The notes under the pieces are model-generated. The model was not told where the DNA came from. It was given only the letters and a program-made list of their open reading frames with translations, and did not search any database. Source: Robinsoniella peoriensis (GTDB taxonomy: Bacteria > Bacillota > Clostridia > Lachnospirales > Lachnospiraceae). Taken from it: a stretch of 64,000 bases of DNA. Shown piece by piece: positions 46,904 through 55,414 of the stretch. The stretch is from assembly GCF_000797495.1 (NCBI RefSeq), contig NZ_JTGN01000011.1, positions 203,510-267,509 on the forward strand, read 5' to 3'. Position numbers and translations under genes: made by a program. Within the stretch, counting starts at the first letter, position 1. The number at the start of each line of letters is the position of its first letter.

Positions 46904-47941
46904 CTAACGTATCAAAAGATACATTCCCGCACAAATCAGGCAGGGAATGCAGCATATTACTGCTTTTATAAATTTTCCTAAGTCTCTGCCGCCAATCCCA
47001 TACAGAATTGCAAAAATGCCAACCATAACCGGCGCCAGCATGATTCCCATGGATGAAACCAGACAGCAGGAAAGCAGAAGGCAAAACAATAATGACCATT
47101 CACGCAGGCTGCCGTTTTCTTTCAGCAGACGGATACACATGTAGAAAAGTGCCGGAAGCAGAATCGCTGCCAATACCGCTTTCCCCTGCCAGATACGCAC
47201 CAGCATAAACGTCCCCTGGGTGTACACGGAATAATAGGAAAACACGTGTATTACGGAAAGGAAGCACAGGAACAGCCCACTTGCCTTGCGGTCCCCCGCA
47301 AACAGTTTTTCACCTAAGAGGGAATATACCATATAAGCCAATGGCACGAAAAACACCGGCATAATCGTATGTGCAACAATTGCCGGATGCATCTGCACGC
47401 TTTCACTGATAAATGCCAGGAAGATTGGAAATGGAGAAAGAACATAGCGGGAAGGCAGACTTTTTAGCAGGTCTCCCGTATAAGCATCAAAACGAAACAT
47501 TCCATTTGTATGCACTGTGGTTGTAGCCGTTGCCACATAAAAGGCATCATCCAGATCGTCCAGCCTGAAAATCAGGTACGCCGCTACCTGCACTGCAATC
47601 AAAATCAGCGCCAGATAGACAGACCAGGGGGTTTCTTTCATGCCTTTCCACTGGAATACCACCATTTCTTTCGTTCTTCTTACATTTAAAATAATGGAAA
47701 TTACTGCAAGCAGCAGCATACTTCCGCCATAGATATACATCAGTACATGAAAACTGACTTCTGCGAAAATAAGGGGAAGCGCCAGCACTTCAAACACGGC
47801 AAACATGGTAATATAACCATACAGCGCCGCCATTTTTAAACTATTTTTTTCTTTATCTTCCACCCGGGTAAACAGCATACCGATACACACCGGTATTACT
47901 GCAAACCACAGGAGGATGAGTAAGGCTTTTACCAGATACAC
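46904..47941 (-). CDS. N-terminal part of a DUF6077-like membrane protein (ends in TAG)
   Basis: 345 residues with about ten transmembrane helices and the motif DLDDAFYVA in the second half, where the first external loop of GT-C-like enzymes has an acidic pair. The start is GTG at 47941 after GGTGG. It ends with MYLLIR and a TAG; the frame continues after it as EAVYMLEIFG. Replacing the TAG by CAG would give RQEAVY, so a single C-to-T transition could have caused it. Position: between rmlD and the initiating transferase. Confidence 0.65.
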   Translation of the reverse strand: MYLVKALLILLWFAVIPVCIGMLFTRVEDKEKNSLKMAALYGYITMFAVFEVLALPLIFAEVSFHVLMYIYGGSMLLLAVISIILNVRRTKEMVVFQWKGMKETPWSVYLALILIAVQVAAYLIFRLDDLDDAFYVATATTTVHTNGMFRFDAYTGDLLKSLPSRYVLSPFPIFLAFISESVQMHPAIVAHTIMPVFFVPLAYMVYSLLGEKLFAGDRKASGLFLCFLSVIHVFSYYSVYTQGTFMLVRIWQGKAVLAAILLPALFYMCIRLLKENGSLREWSLLFCLLLSCCLVSSMGIMLAPVMVGIFAILYGIGGRDLGKFIKAVICCIPCLICAGMYLLIR

Positions 47942-47961
47942 GTCCTACCACCTTTTCTTAC

Positions 47962-47986
47962 GGTCAGCGCAGTAATTGCGCAGACC
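47962..47986. repeat. Hairpin between rmlD and the DUF6077-like gene
   Basis: GGTC-A-GCGCA (47962-47971) pairs with TGCGC-A-GACC (47977-47986) around a 5-base loop. No T-run follows on either strand, so it is a regulatory or mRNA-stability structure rather than a terminator. Confidence 0.4.
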
Positions 47987-47997
47987 TGATATATAAG

Positions 47998-48852
47998 TTA
48001 CAGTGTTTTCATATATGCAGCCAGGGCATCTTCCCAGGGCGCAAAGCTGTAATCTGTAGTCAGCTTCAGCATATAGTTTTCCAGTACAGAATAAGCCGGA
48101 CGTACGGCCGGGGTGGGATATTCTGCAGTAGTAATACTATCCACCTTTGTATCTTTACCTGCCAGGCGGAATATTTCCTTTGCAAAATCTGCCCAGCTGC
48201 ACATACCCTCGCAGGTACCGTGGAAAATCCCATAATTAGATGTCGGAATGAGATATTTAATTGCTTTTGCCAGTTCAACCGCACTGGTAGGTGTACCATA
48301 CTGGTCTCCCACAACCCTTACCGTGTCGTTTGTCTCCGCCAGACGAAGCATGGTTTTCACAAAATTCTTTCCTTCTCCATAGAGCCATGCGGTACGTATT
48401 ATAAAGAAGTCTTTGGCGAACTGCTGTACAAACTGTTCTCCCGCCAGCTTCGTTGCTCCATACATCCCCTGTGGGTTTGGAGCATCAAATTCCATATATG
48501 GTTTTGTTCCATTTCCTTCAAATACATAATCGGTAGAGACATGTACCATTTTAGCACCTGTTTTCGCCGCTGCAATACTTAAGTTTCTGGGGCCGATGGC
48601 ATTAATGCGATATGCCGCATCTTGCTGGGATTCACATAGGTCCACGGCAGTATGTGCCGCACAGTTAATGATTACATCCGGTTTTACTTCCTCAATGACA
48701 GACATTACCTTATCAATATTAGTAATATCCAACTCCATTACATCGGGCTGAAATACATCTGTATTGATAATTTCTACATCCGCATTGTCTGCATACTGCT
48801 GATTAATTGCTCTTCCTAATTGTCCGTTACATCCTGTTACTAAAATTTTCAT
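47998..48852 (-). CDS. rmlD: dTDP-4-dehydrorhamnose reductase
   Basis: 284 residues. VTGCNGQLGRA is the NADPH-binding start, NCAAHTAVD and the catalytic pair YGATKLAGE (Tyr and Lys) follow. It makes dTDP-rhamnose. rmlA, rmlB and rmlC are not in the window, as in many genomes where they lie elsewhere. AAAGGAG precedes the ATG. Confidence 0.92.
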   Translation of the reverse strand: MKILVTGCNGQLGRAINQQYADNADVEIINTDVFQPDVMELDITNIDKVMSVIEEVKPDVIINCAAHTAVDLCESQQDAAYRINAIGPRNLSIAAAKTGAKMVHVSTDYVFEGNGTKPYMEFDAPNPQGMYGATKLAGEQFVQQFAKDFFIIRTAWLYGEGKNFVKTMLRLAETNDTVRVVGDQYGTPTSAVELAKAIKYLIPTSNYGIFHGTCEGMCSWADFAKEIFRLAGKDTKVDSITTAEYPTPAVRPAYSVLENYMLKLTTDYSFAPWEDALAAYMKTL

Positions 48853-48935
48853 GTTTTTATTCTCCTTTTATTTTTTCGTAATTTTTAACTATATAAATTA
48901 TCGGTACTGTTTAGTATACTAACTGCTGGTAAAAA

Positions 48936-50933
48936 TTATCTTGTTATGACTTTCTGGAAGATTTCCCAGACTACCATAAACTGTATCAGCCCAACGCTCA
49001 TGATCAGATTCATGTTAATGCTCTTTTTCAGGGTTATATTTCTGCTTCGCAGAAGGAGTACCACAAGCGGGAGCACCGGAAGGAAATACCTTCCCTGAGT
49101 TCCTTCAATTACTTTAGAACCAAATGGCGTCCATGTCAATAAGAACACCATCATCAGTGCACCAATAACCCCGGCACTGATCAGTGCCATGATCCACTTA
49201 TCCTTTTTTTCCAGATAAAACGGTTCTTTTTCTTTTACAAACACAGAAAGTATCAATATAATTGCCAGGGCAAAAATCAGAACATCTGAAACTTTTATAT
49301 CCAGCCAGCCCAGTTGCCCGCCCATCATTGTTTCAAAATAAAAATCCGCATATTTCCGAAATGATTCGTAATACATCTGGATAATCGTGAATGGCTGGGA
49401 TAACAGCCCACTTAAAGTGTACCCGGAACTTTCAACATAAGACAGGGTATTTTCCTGTCTGCTCAGATATTCTGCCATCGTAACAAGTCGAACGACAGCC
49501 AATGACAGCACCCCTCCCGCACAGACGCTTAATCTTCCCAGAATACAGCCGATTCTGGTAGCCGATTTCTTAACCGGGATCAAAAGTACCAGCAGGCATA
49601 AAAGCACGTAGACAATCTTGCAGGGTGCCATTAGCACAGCCAGAATAATTAATAATATCCAGTCTGCCCGGTCAACCTTATCCTTTTCATATGCCAGATA
49701 AAGGCAATGTGCGGTAAACCATGCGCATATTCCTATAATAAAGGAATCGTAAGAGAAAGATCCGCCTAATTCCAGGGAAATCGGAAGCAGTAAAACCGTC
49801 AGCATCAGTACTTTTGCAAATGGCATCCGCTTTACAGCAAAATATCCGCACAACAGGTAAAATGCCAGCGCAAACAGTCTTCCCAGCATTAATAACCCTA
49901 CATTTCCTATATTCAGCAGCCGGGCAAGAGAAATGCCTATAATCTGAGGCGTATATACAAATGCAGGTACTCCTGACAATGGCCCACCCGGAAAAGCAGA
50001 CAGTCCCTTTGCGCCTGCAGTATCAAAAAGATGATCTGCAACCAGTCCGTAAGTTTCCGTATCCGGACGCTTCTCCAGGACTCCCATTAACAGATCGTCC
50101 TCTCTTGCAATAGTATTCCCTTCATCATTCACCGCTTCTTTTCCCATTAAACTATTAGAAAACGCATAGGCAGTATAGATATGTGCCTGTTCATCCGGCG
50201 TTGAATAAGGCGGAAGAACAAAGATATAGAGTACGCCCAGGCAGATACCCATTAACAGAAACAGCCTGTGAGCCTCCCACTTCATGCCATATCCCAAAAA
50301 CCAGAGCAATACCAGCATTGCAAAAAGTACAACTGTGATACCCACAAAATAAATTTTCAAATAGGACTGGTCACCATACGTAAAGGTTATATGCAGGCTT
50401 CCTTCTTTTTTCTGTCTTCCTACAATTAATTTCTGTCCTTTTATAGATTTGTCAGACTGGTAAACCGTAACTGCATTCCCTGCAGTCCCATCTTCCGAAG
50501 CAATCGTTAATATAAACTCCTCTTTCTCTTTTACTTCAATGGTATTTTTCAGAACAAATTCCACCGGGGTATTATCCTTAAGATCTTCCGTGGAGACATC
50601 CCAATTTCCCACTAATATACCTGACTTTATATTCTTCAGCTGAATATTCAAGTGCGCATCATTTTTCCTGTCATAAGTAGCGAAAGTCAGCCTGATTCCG
50701 GAAAAACTGACGTTTTCCATTCGGAAACTCTGTTCAATCTTGGTATCTTTAGTGATCTCACCAACTACTGCTTTGTTGCCTCCAATTTTAAAAATCTCTC
50801 TGGGCCGGTTCAGACTGGGGCTGACGTATTCCCGGTACATCACTACAGTATGAAATATAAGCATCAGGAAAACCACAAAAATCAGCACCGGAAAGAATAT
50901 ATTCTGCTTCTTTCTATATTTCTCCCTATTCAT
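48936..50933 (-). CDS. DUF2142 membrane protein
   Basis: 665 residues. N-terminal signal-anchor, an extracellular beta-rich domain (about 45-190), then about ten transmembrane helices. The family motif PPYSTPDEQAH appears at the first external loop. DUF2142 members are GT-C-like and are usually found with polyprenyl-sugar synthases. It overlaps the upstream DUF2304 gene by 8 bases. Confidence 0.82.
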   Translation of the reverse strand: MNREKYRKKQNIFFPVLIFVVFLMLIFHTVVMYREYVSPSLNRPREIFKIGGNKAVVGEITKDTKIEQSFRMENVSFSGIRLTFATYDRKNDAHLNIQLKNIKSGILVGNWDVSTEDLKDNTPVEFVLKNTIEVKEKEEFILTIASEDGTAGNAVTVYQSDKSIKGQKLIVGRQKKEGSLHITFTYGDQSYLKIYFVGITVVLFAMLVLLWFLGYGMKWEAHRLFLLMGICLGVLYIFVLPPYSTPDEQAHIYTAYAFSNSLMGKEAVNDEGNTIAREDDLLMGVLEKRPDTETYGLVADHLFDTAGAKGLSAFPGGPLSGVPAFVYTPQIIGISLARLLNIGNVGLLMLGRLFALAFYLLCGYFAVKRMPFAKVLMLTVLLLPISLELGGSFSYDSFIIGICAWFTAHCLYLAYEKDKVDRADWILLIILAVLMAPCKIVYVLLCLLVLLIPVKKSATRIGCILGRLSVCAGGVLSLAVVRLVTMAEYLSRQENTLSYVESSGYTLSGLLSQPFTIIQMYYESFRKYADFYFETMMGGQLGWLDIKVSDVLIFALAIILILSVFVKEKEPFYLEKKDKWIMALISAGVIGALMMVFLLTWTPFGSKVIEGTQGRYFLPVLPLVVLLLRSRNITLKKSINMNLIMSVGLIQFMVVWEIFQKVITR

Positions 50934-51306
50934 CTGCCTGCTCCTTTATCTTCAATTCTTTCATCTGCATCTCCTGCATCGTCCGCTCAAGCAGCGCCTG
51001 ATGCTGGGCAAGAGCTTTTACACGTTTTGAAAGTCTGGAAACCGCAAGGCTCAATGAGAAAATAATAACCAGTGAAAAACAAAAGCCCATAAAAAATATC
51101 ATATTGACCGGCAGGGATACGCCCAGCAGGTTCGTTAGCCGGTCAGTCAAAACCGGAAAACAGGTTAATACCGTTACACCAATTGCCAGTAAAGTCCACG
51201 GCAAAGCATATCTTAAGCTAATCGTTCTTTTTTTTACCATACATGCCAGCACAATCAGTGCTGCAGCAACAGTAATCATAATGATAATCTGCGATCTGAT
51301 ACTCAT
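50926..51306 (-). CDS. DUF2304 small membrane protein
   Basis: 126 residues from the ATG at 51306, preceded by GAGGTG. A longer GTG start at 51312 is less well placed. Three transmembrane helices and a charged C-terminal coiled coil. DUF2304 proteins are commonly found beside a DPM1-like GT2 gene, as here, and are thought to be its membrane partner. Neighbours: GT2 upstream, DUF2142 overlapping downstream. Confidence 0.82.
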   Translation of the reverse strand: MSIRSQIIIMITVAAALIVLACMVKKRTISLRYALPWTLLAIGVTVLTCFPVLTDRLTNLLGVSLPVNMIFFMGFCFSLVIIFSLSLAVSRLSKRVKALAQHQALLERTMQEMQMKELKIKEQADE

Positions 51307-51376
51307 ATTCACACCTCTCTGCCTGCATGGGAATCACAGCAGGACGCATTTACATAAAAGCAATTTTCTTTCAACC

Positions 51377-52066
51377 TCAGCCTCTCCATGCGGCCATAAA
51401 AATAGCCAGAGTTACCTTTATCATATAATACACCGACTTCAAGGGCGATATGGAAGATACCCCCTCCTCCCGCTGTTTCATGACAACCGGTACCTCACCG
51501 ATTTTTCTGCCTGCTTTAATAATTGCTACCGCACTTTCAGGCTCTGGATAATCCTTGGGATATTCCCTTGTAAATACTTCTATTACATCACGGCTCATCA
51601 TACGCATTCCTGACGTAGGATCTGTAATCCTCACCTTGGTCAGTGCATAAATCAGCCAGGAAAAATACCGAATTCCCATTCTTCGGATTCCGGAAGACTG
51701 AAATCCCTGTTTTTCTATAAATCTTGACCCAATCACCATATCAATCTGATTACAGATGAGACTTTGCTCCATCTCTTTTAAGAATCGGGCATCATGCTGT
51801 CCATCTCCATCCATCTGCACCGCCAAATCATATCCTCTGCTGGCAGCATAGAGAAGACCGGTCTGCACCGCCCCTCCAATCCCAAGATTGACCGGCAGAT
51901 GAATCACGGAAAAATCATGTTCTTCACAAATATCCTTTGTATTATCAGTTGAACAGTCATTGATAATGACATAGTCATAATCCGGTGCCTGTTCCTGAAT
52001 ACTCCGGACCGTTGAATAAATACTGGCGCCTTCGTTATAGGCTGGTATAATAATCAGTTTCTTCAT
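51377..52066 (-). CDS. DPM1-like family 2 glycosyltransferase
   Basis: About 229 residues from the ATG at 52066, where GGGGAG precedes by 5 bases; the frame extends upstream to 52102 into the neighbouring gene, but without a ribosome site. IPAYNEG, NDCSTDNT and MDGDGQHD are the GT2 motifs. It lacks its own C-terminal helices, so it needs a partner; the DUF2304 protein encoded next would anchor it. Confidence 0.87.
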   Translation of the reverse strand: MKKLIIIPAYNEGASIYSTVRSIQEQAPDYDYVIINDCSTDNTKDICEEHDFSVIHLPVNLGIGGAVQTGLLYAASRGYDLAVQMDGDGQHDARFLKEMEQSLICNQIDMVIGSRFIEKQGFQSSGIRRMGIRYFSWLIYALTKVRITDPTSGMRMMSRDVIEVFTREYPKDYPEPESAVAIIKAGRKIGEVPVVMKQREEGVSSISPLKSVYYMIKVTLAIFMAAWRG

Positions 52067-52079
52067 AGGTGCTCCCCAA

Positions 52080-52886
52080 CTACATATTATTTGATTCCTC
52101 ACTTCTCCCGTAAACAGAAGCTAAAAGCTTTGCAACCGGCAATGGCCAGAATTTACGGAACATGGCGATATCCTCGTCCCGCCTGCCCGTATCTTCAATA
52201 ATTCTGGTAGTCGCAGATTCTTCATGTATCCGGTGATACACCAGACGCTTCTTACAGTAAAGAAAAGCCCCTTCCTCCCTGGAAATCTTCTCCCATGCCT
52301 GCCAGTCTTCATTACTTCGAAAACCCGGCTGAAACACAGGTGCTTTTACATTTTCTTTTGCAAATCCCACAGACGGACAGCAAATCGGTGAACCCAGGGA
52401 AAGAATTCTCCTTCGGATAAACCTGCTGTTCTTTACCGCCTTTATTTCCATTGGAATCAGCATCAGCCTTTTCACTTTTAATAATGTGTTTGAAACAACG
52501 ATTTTCCCTTTTCTGATTTCCCCGTAATCAGTAAAAAAAATCAATGGCCGTTTTGCCGAATCCATCATCCTGCATAGTTCTTCTGTATATTTTTCATGAT
52601 AGATATCATCCTGATGGGCGATCGTAACATACCTGGTGTCAGCCTTTTCATATGCAAAATTCCAGTCCTGGATGATTCCCTTTTCTCCTCTGTTTATAAA
52701 CAGTGATATCTCATTTTCCCTGCAGATACGCTCTATATAGGTGCTGGGTGTTGAAGTCACCATAATGATTCTGCCGGGATGTGACTGCTTTTTCAGTGAG
52801 CGGATACATGCCATAAGATAGGGGCTGTCCCCATAGGCACATATTGCAAATGTGTGTTCATAATTATCTTTCATATTTATACCCAT
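52080..52886 (-). CDS. Family 2 glycosyltransferase
   Basis: 268 residues (264 if the ATG at 52874 is used). CAYGDSPYLMACIRSLKKQ and the AHQDDIY motif place it with inverting GT2 enzymes; a C-terminal basic region follows. The start is like that of tagD: MGI-x-M with no Shine-Dalgarno, directly downstream of the conserved hairpin at 52887-52917, and with its own promoter at 52976. Confidence 0.82.
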   Translation of the reverse strand: MGINMKDNYEHTFAICAYGDSPYLMACIRSLKKQSHPGRIIMVTSTPSTYIERICRENEISLFINRGEKGIIQDWNFAYEKADTRYVTIAHQDDIYHEKYTEELCRMMDSAKRPLIFFTDYGEIRKGKIVVSNTLLKVKRLMLIPMEIKAVKNSRFIRRRILSLGSPICCPSVGFAKENVKAPVFQPGFRSNEDWQAWEKISREEGAFLYCKKRLVYHRIHEESATTRIIEDTGRRDEDIAMFRKFWPLPVAKLLASVYGRSEESNNM

Positions 52887-52917
52887 TACATATTACAGAC
52901 GAATCTGCAATACTGCT
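52887..52917 (-). promoter_or_regulatory. Conserved leader hairpin before the GT2 gene
   Basis: Minus strand: TATTGCAG (52905-52912) pairs with CTGTAATA (52891-52898) around a 6-base loop. It is the second copy of the tagD leader element, with GCAGTAT on the 5' side and TATGTAATGGGTATAAA on the 3' side. Confidence 0.55.
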
Positions 52918-52975
52918 ATTTCTTTTTTCTTTCAGCCTGGCAGTCCATAAAACCTGGTTACTTTCGGCCAGAGTT

Positions 52976-53004
52976 ATTGTATCATAAATTTAAGATCTTG
53001 ACAA
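52976..53004 (-). promoter_or_regulatory. Promoter of the GT2-to-DUF2142 segment
   Basis: TTGTCA (52999-53004), 17 bases, TACAAT (52976-52981) on minus. The -35 overlaps the end of the flippase gene. Like the tagD promoter, it has TATGA directly before the -10. Confidence 0.55.
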
Positions 53005-54240
53005 CGACGCTGATTTTCCGATCCGATTCTGCAGAAATACAAACAAAAGTACAATTTCAACGGTAAGACCCAGAATCGTAGCAAAACTCGTGCCCTGCAT
53101 GCCCCATAACTTTATGAAAACTACCGATGATACTGCTCCTGACACAACGGCAGCTACATTACTGATGATCAGTCCTCTAAAGTCCTTAACAACCGTCAGT
53201 ACACCGCACAGCAGCCAGCTGAATGCAGTGAGAATGGTACACGCTACCAGCGGCAGTAACAAATCAGTATAAGGCAGTATTTTTTCTCCGATTAATATCA
53301 GAAGCCCCCACTCCCCTAAAAGCGCTGCACCTGCCATAGCAGCCACAGATACTGCTCCTACTACTTTTACACAAGTGAACAGAAGCTTCCAGAATCCAGC
53401 CCGGTCCCCTGCATGATACTTTTCCGCAAAAGCCGTTACGAAAGGATTAAAAATGTAAGTAGATGCCATCTGCACAACCAGGGTAGGCGCCGCAATTGCC
53501 GCATACACACCCAGCTTGTCATTTCCGCAGAATTTCTCCAGGAAATACCTTGGAATAGAGCTGATTGCAGCGTTTAGAAACAAATAAACCACTAACGGAA
53601 AACACCTGATAAGCAATTCCTGTACTTTTTTTAAATTACCATCAGATTTTATATTGGTTATACGCTTCACATTCCTGCGGTCATAGAATATAATAACGAG
53701 AAATGTAGACAGCGCCATTGCCCCAAAAGCAACCGGAAGACTATTGAATAATCCCAGAAAAACTATATAAGAGCAAAGCATTACCACACCGCGGATTACC
53801 ATAGATTTTCCCAGATAATCCATACGCCAGTATTTTTGAAAAAATCCGGCATAGACATCAAAAAGAGCTTCTCCCAGACGGAAGACCATATAGATTATAA
53901 TACTTAAACTGGATATCTTGTCGTATCGGTTTATCACTACAAATGCTGTACAAAGAATAAATGCTGTTAAACCGGTCGCTGCCCTGCTCAGTACATAGGT
54001 TCCCTGGGAATATTCATTTTCCGTATCTGCCACCTGGAAAGTACGCATCCCATAGACTGCTATGCTATAGAACATATTGGTTATGGACATAGCCAATGTC
54101 AGAATACCTGAATTTTCAAATCCGGAAATACGGATCACCAGAACGCTCAAAAGCCATTGACACCCCAGATAAACCAGACTTCCCCAGGTATTCCAGAGAA
54201 TACTGGTTTTAATCGACATTTTTTTATCTTCCATAGTCAT
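52990..54240 (-). CDS. Wzx-type polysaccharide flippase (second)
   Basis: 416 residues, about 12 transmembrane helices. The opening NTWGSLVYLGCQWLLSVLV segment and a long Ile/Val-rich series are typical of MOP-family O-unit flippases. The start may be at 54240, 54234 or 54219; ATG at 54219 has GGAAG 9 bases ahead. It is second in the licD operon. Presumably flips a repeat unit different from the one handled by the product of 16692. Confidence 0.83.
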   Translation of the reverse strand: MTMEDKKMSIKTSILWNTWGSLVYLGCQWLLSVLVIRISGFENSGILTLAMSITNMFYSIAVYGMRTFQVADTENEYSQGTYVLSRAATGLTAFILCTAFVVINRYDKISSLSIIIYMVFRLGEALFDVYAGFFQKYWRMDYLGKSMVIRGVVMLCSYIVFLGLFNSLPVAFGAMALSTFLVIIFYDRRNVKRITNIKSDGNLKKVQELLIRCFPLVVYLFLNAAISSIPRYFLEKFCGNDKLGVYAAIAAPTLVVQMASTYIFNPFVTAFAEKYHAGDRAGFWKLLFTCVKVVGAVSVAAMAGAALLGEWGLLILIGEKILPYTDLLLPLVACTILTAFSWLLCGVLTVVKDFRGLIISNVAAVVSGAVSSVVFIKLWGMQGTSFATILGLTVEIVLLFVFLQNRIGKSASLSRS

Positions 54241-54243
54241 CCC

Positions 54244-55119
54244 TTACTTTTTATCAGGCACTTCTGCTTCCTGTTTCCCAAAATCCAACTGGTATGGACA
54301 ATGATTATACCTTTTTTCCACCGGTGGAAGCTGCATATAATCGCCATAATAAGCAGACAGCATTTCGTGCATATCATTGGGAAACGTGAGTTCCAGATGT
54401 TCAAACTTCATCTTCTTCAACGGATACAAATCTTTCCTGTCTATCATGCTTGCAAAGGGTCTCGCCTCAGGCAGGTATGCCAGCCTTTTAGTCTTCTGCT
54501 TATTATATTTCGTACAGCATCTCTTTCCACGCAAAAAAACGCCTCTCTTGGAAATATGCATCGCTTTCATAAGCTTGTTCCCAACCTGGCACGCAGCCAA
54601 AACCAATTTTAATTTTTTACCTTCCAGCAAAAGGCTTGGCTTTGAAATACTGCATAAAATCAGCAATTTACTGTAAATCCATGCCCCATATGCCTGAAGT
54701 TTCATCTTCCAATTACAGTCCGGAACATTGTCATAAGCATACAGATCCAGAAAAATCCCAAACTCACAATCCACATCCTTCATTGCGTATTCCCTGAAAA
54801 CCGTTCCTTTTTTACACATACGCGCAGTAAAAAGCGGATAATTTTCATCGGAATCTCCGCGCAAAATCGTATATTTATCTTTCAGTTCCTCTCCTGCAAG
54901 TTTACAAAACCGCTCATAATTTTTTCTTGTAAATGCCAGATCTATGTCGTCATCCCAGGGAATAAACCCCTGATGCCGCAGTGCTCCGATTGCAGTTCCT
55001 CCAATTCCAAAATACGGTATCTTATGCTTCTCACAAAAATCCACAAAATCCTCCAGCATCTCCAGCTCCGTTGCCTGAAGCCTGCGAAGTGTCTCATCAT
55101 CATATTTCTTTCGCTGCAT
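54244..55119 (-). CDS. licD: LicD family phosphotransferase
   Basis: 291 residues. GIGGTAIGALRHQGFIPWDDDIDLAF holds the family core (partly cited), with the DDDID acidic motif, then DCEFGIFLDLYAYD. In pneumococcus and Haemophilus LicD transfers phosphorylcholine from CDP-choline to a glycan; the island at 55415-62788 makes CDP-choline, so that role is likely here. Leads the minus-strand operon, from a promoter at 55173. Confidence 0.85.
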   Translation of the reverse strand: MQRKKYDDETLRRLQATELEMLEDFVDFCEKHKIPYFGIGGTAIGALRHQGFIPWDDDIDLAFTRKNYERFCKLAGEELKDKYTILRGDSDENYPLFTARMCKKGTVFREYAMKDVDCEFGIFLDLYAYDNVPDCNWKMKLQAYGAWIYSKLLILCSISKPSLLLEGKKLKLVLAACQVGNKLMKAMHISKRGVFLRGKRCCTKYNKQKTKRLAYLPEARPFASMIDRKDLYPLKKMKFEHLELTFPNDMHEMLSAYYGDYMQLPPVEKRYNHCPYQLDFGKQEAEVPDKK

Positions 55120-55172
55120 AATTTTCCCCTCAAAATGTATTTATTACAAATCTTTTAATTCCTGTTAATTAT

Positions 55173-55201
55173 AATATAACATTTTAATAAGAATTAGACA
55201 A
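55173..55201 (-). promoter_or_regulatory. Promoter of the licD operon
   Basis: TTGTCT (55196-55201), 17 bases, TATATT (55173-55178) on minus, about 54 bases before the licD ATG. A second TATAAT-like box overlaps. Confidence 0.55.
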
Positions 55202-55283
55202 CTGTTAATTGTGATGAGGGATGTTACAAAAATGAAATTGGGTATTGCTGGGTAAGGGACGCATACAAGTTTTCCCCAGACAC

Positions 55284-55312
55284 TTGTAAAGAACTTTCTC
55301 TTAGGGTATAAT
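55284..55312 (+). promoter_or_regulatory. Promoter of the phosphorylcholine esterase gene
   Basis: TTGTAA (55284-55289), 17-base spacer, TATAAT (55307-55312), then a leader of about 95 bases to the ATG at 55415. It is back to back with the licD promoter. Confidence 0.65.
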
Positions 55313-55414
55313 CTAACCTGTATCATATAATGCTGACTATGTCTGAATAAGGGGGAATGTCATACATTTTGCAGCAGTACTGATTTAATACCAATGAATA
55401 AGGGGATTTAGATA

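Noticed and set aside
47962..47986. Terminator after rmlD
   Set aside because: The hairpin has no T-run on the minus strand.
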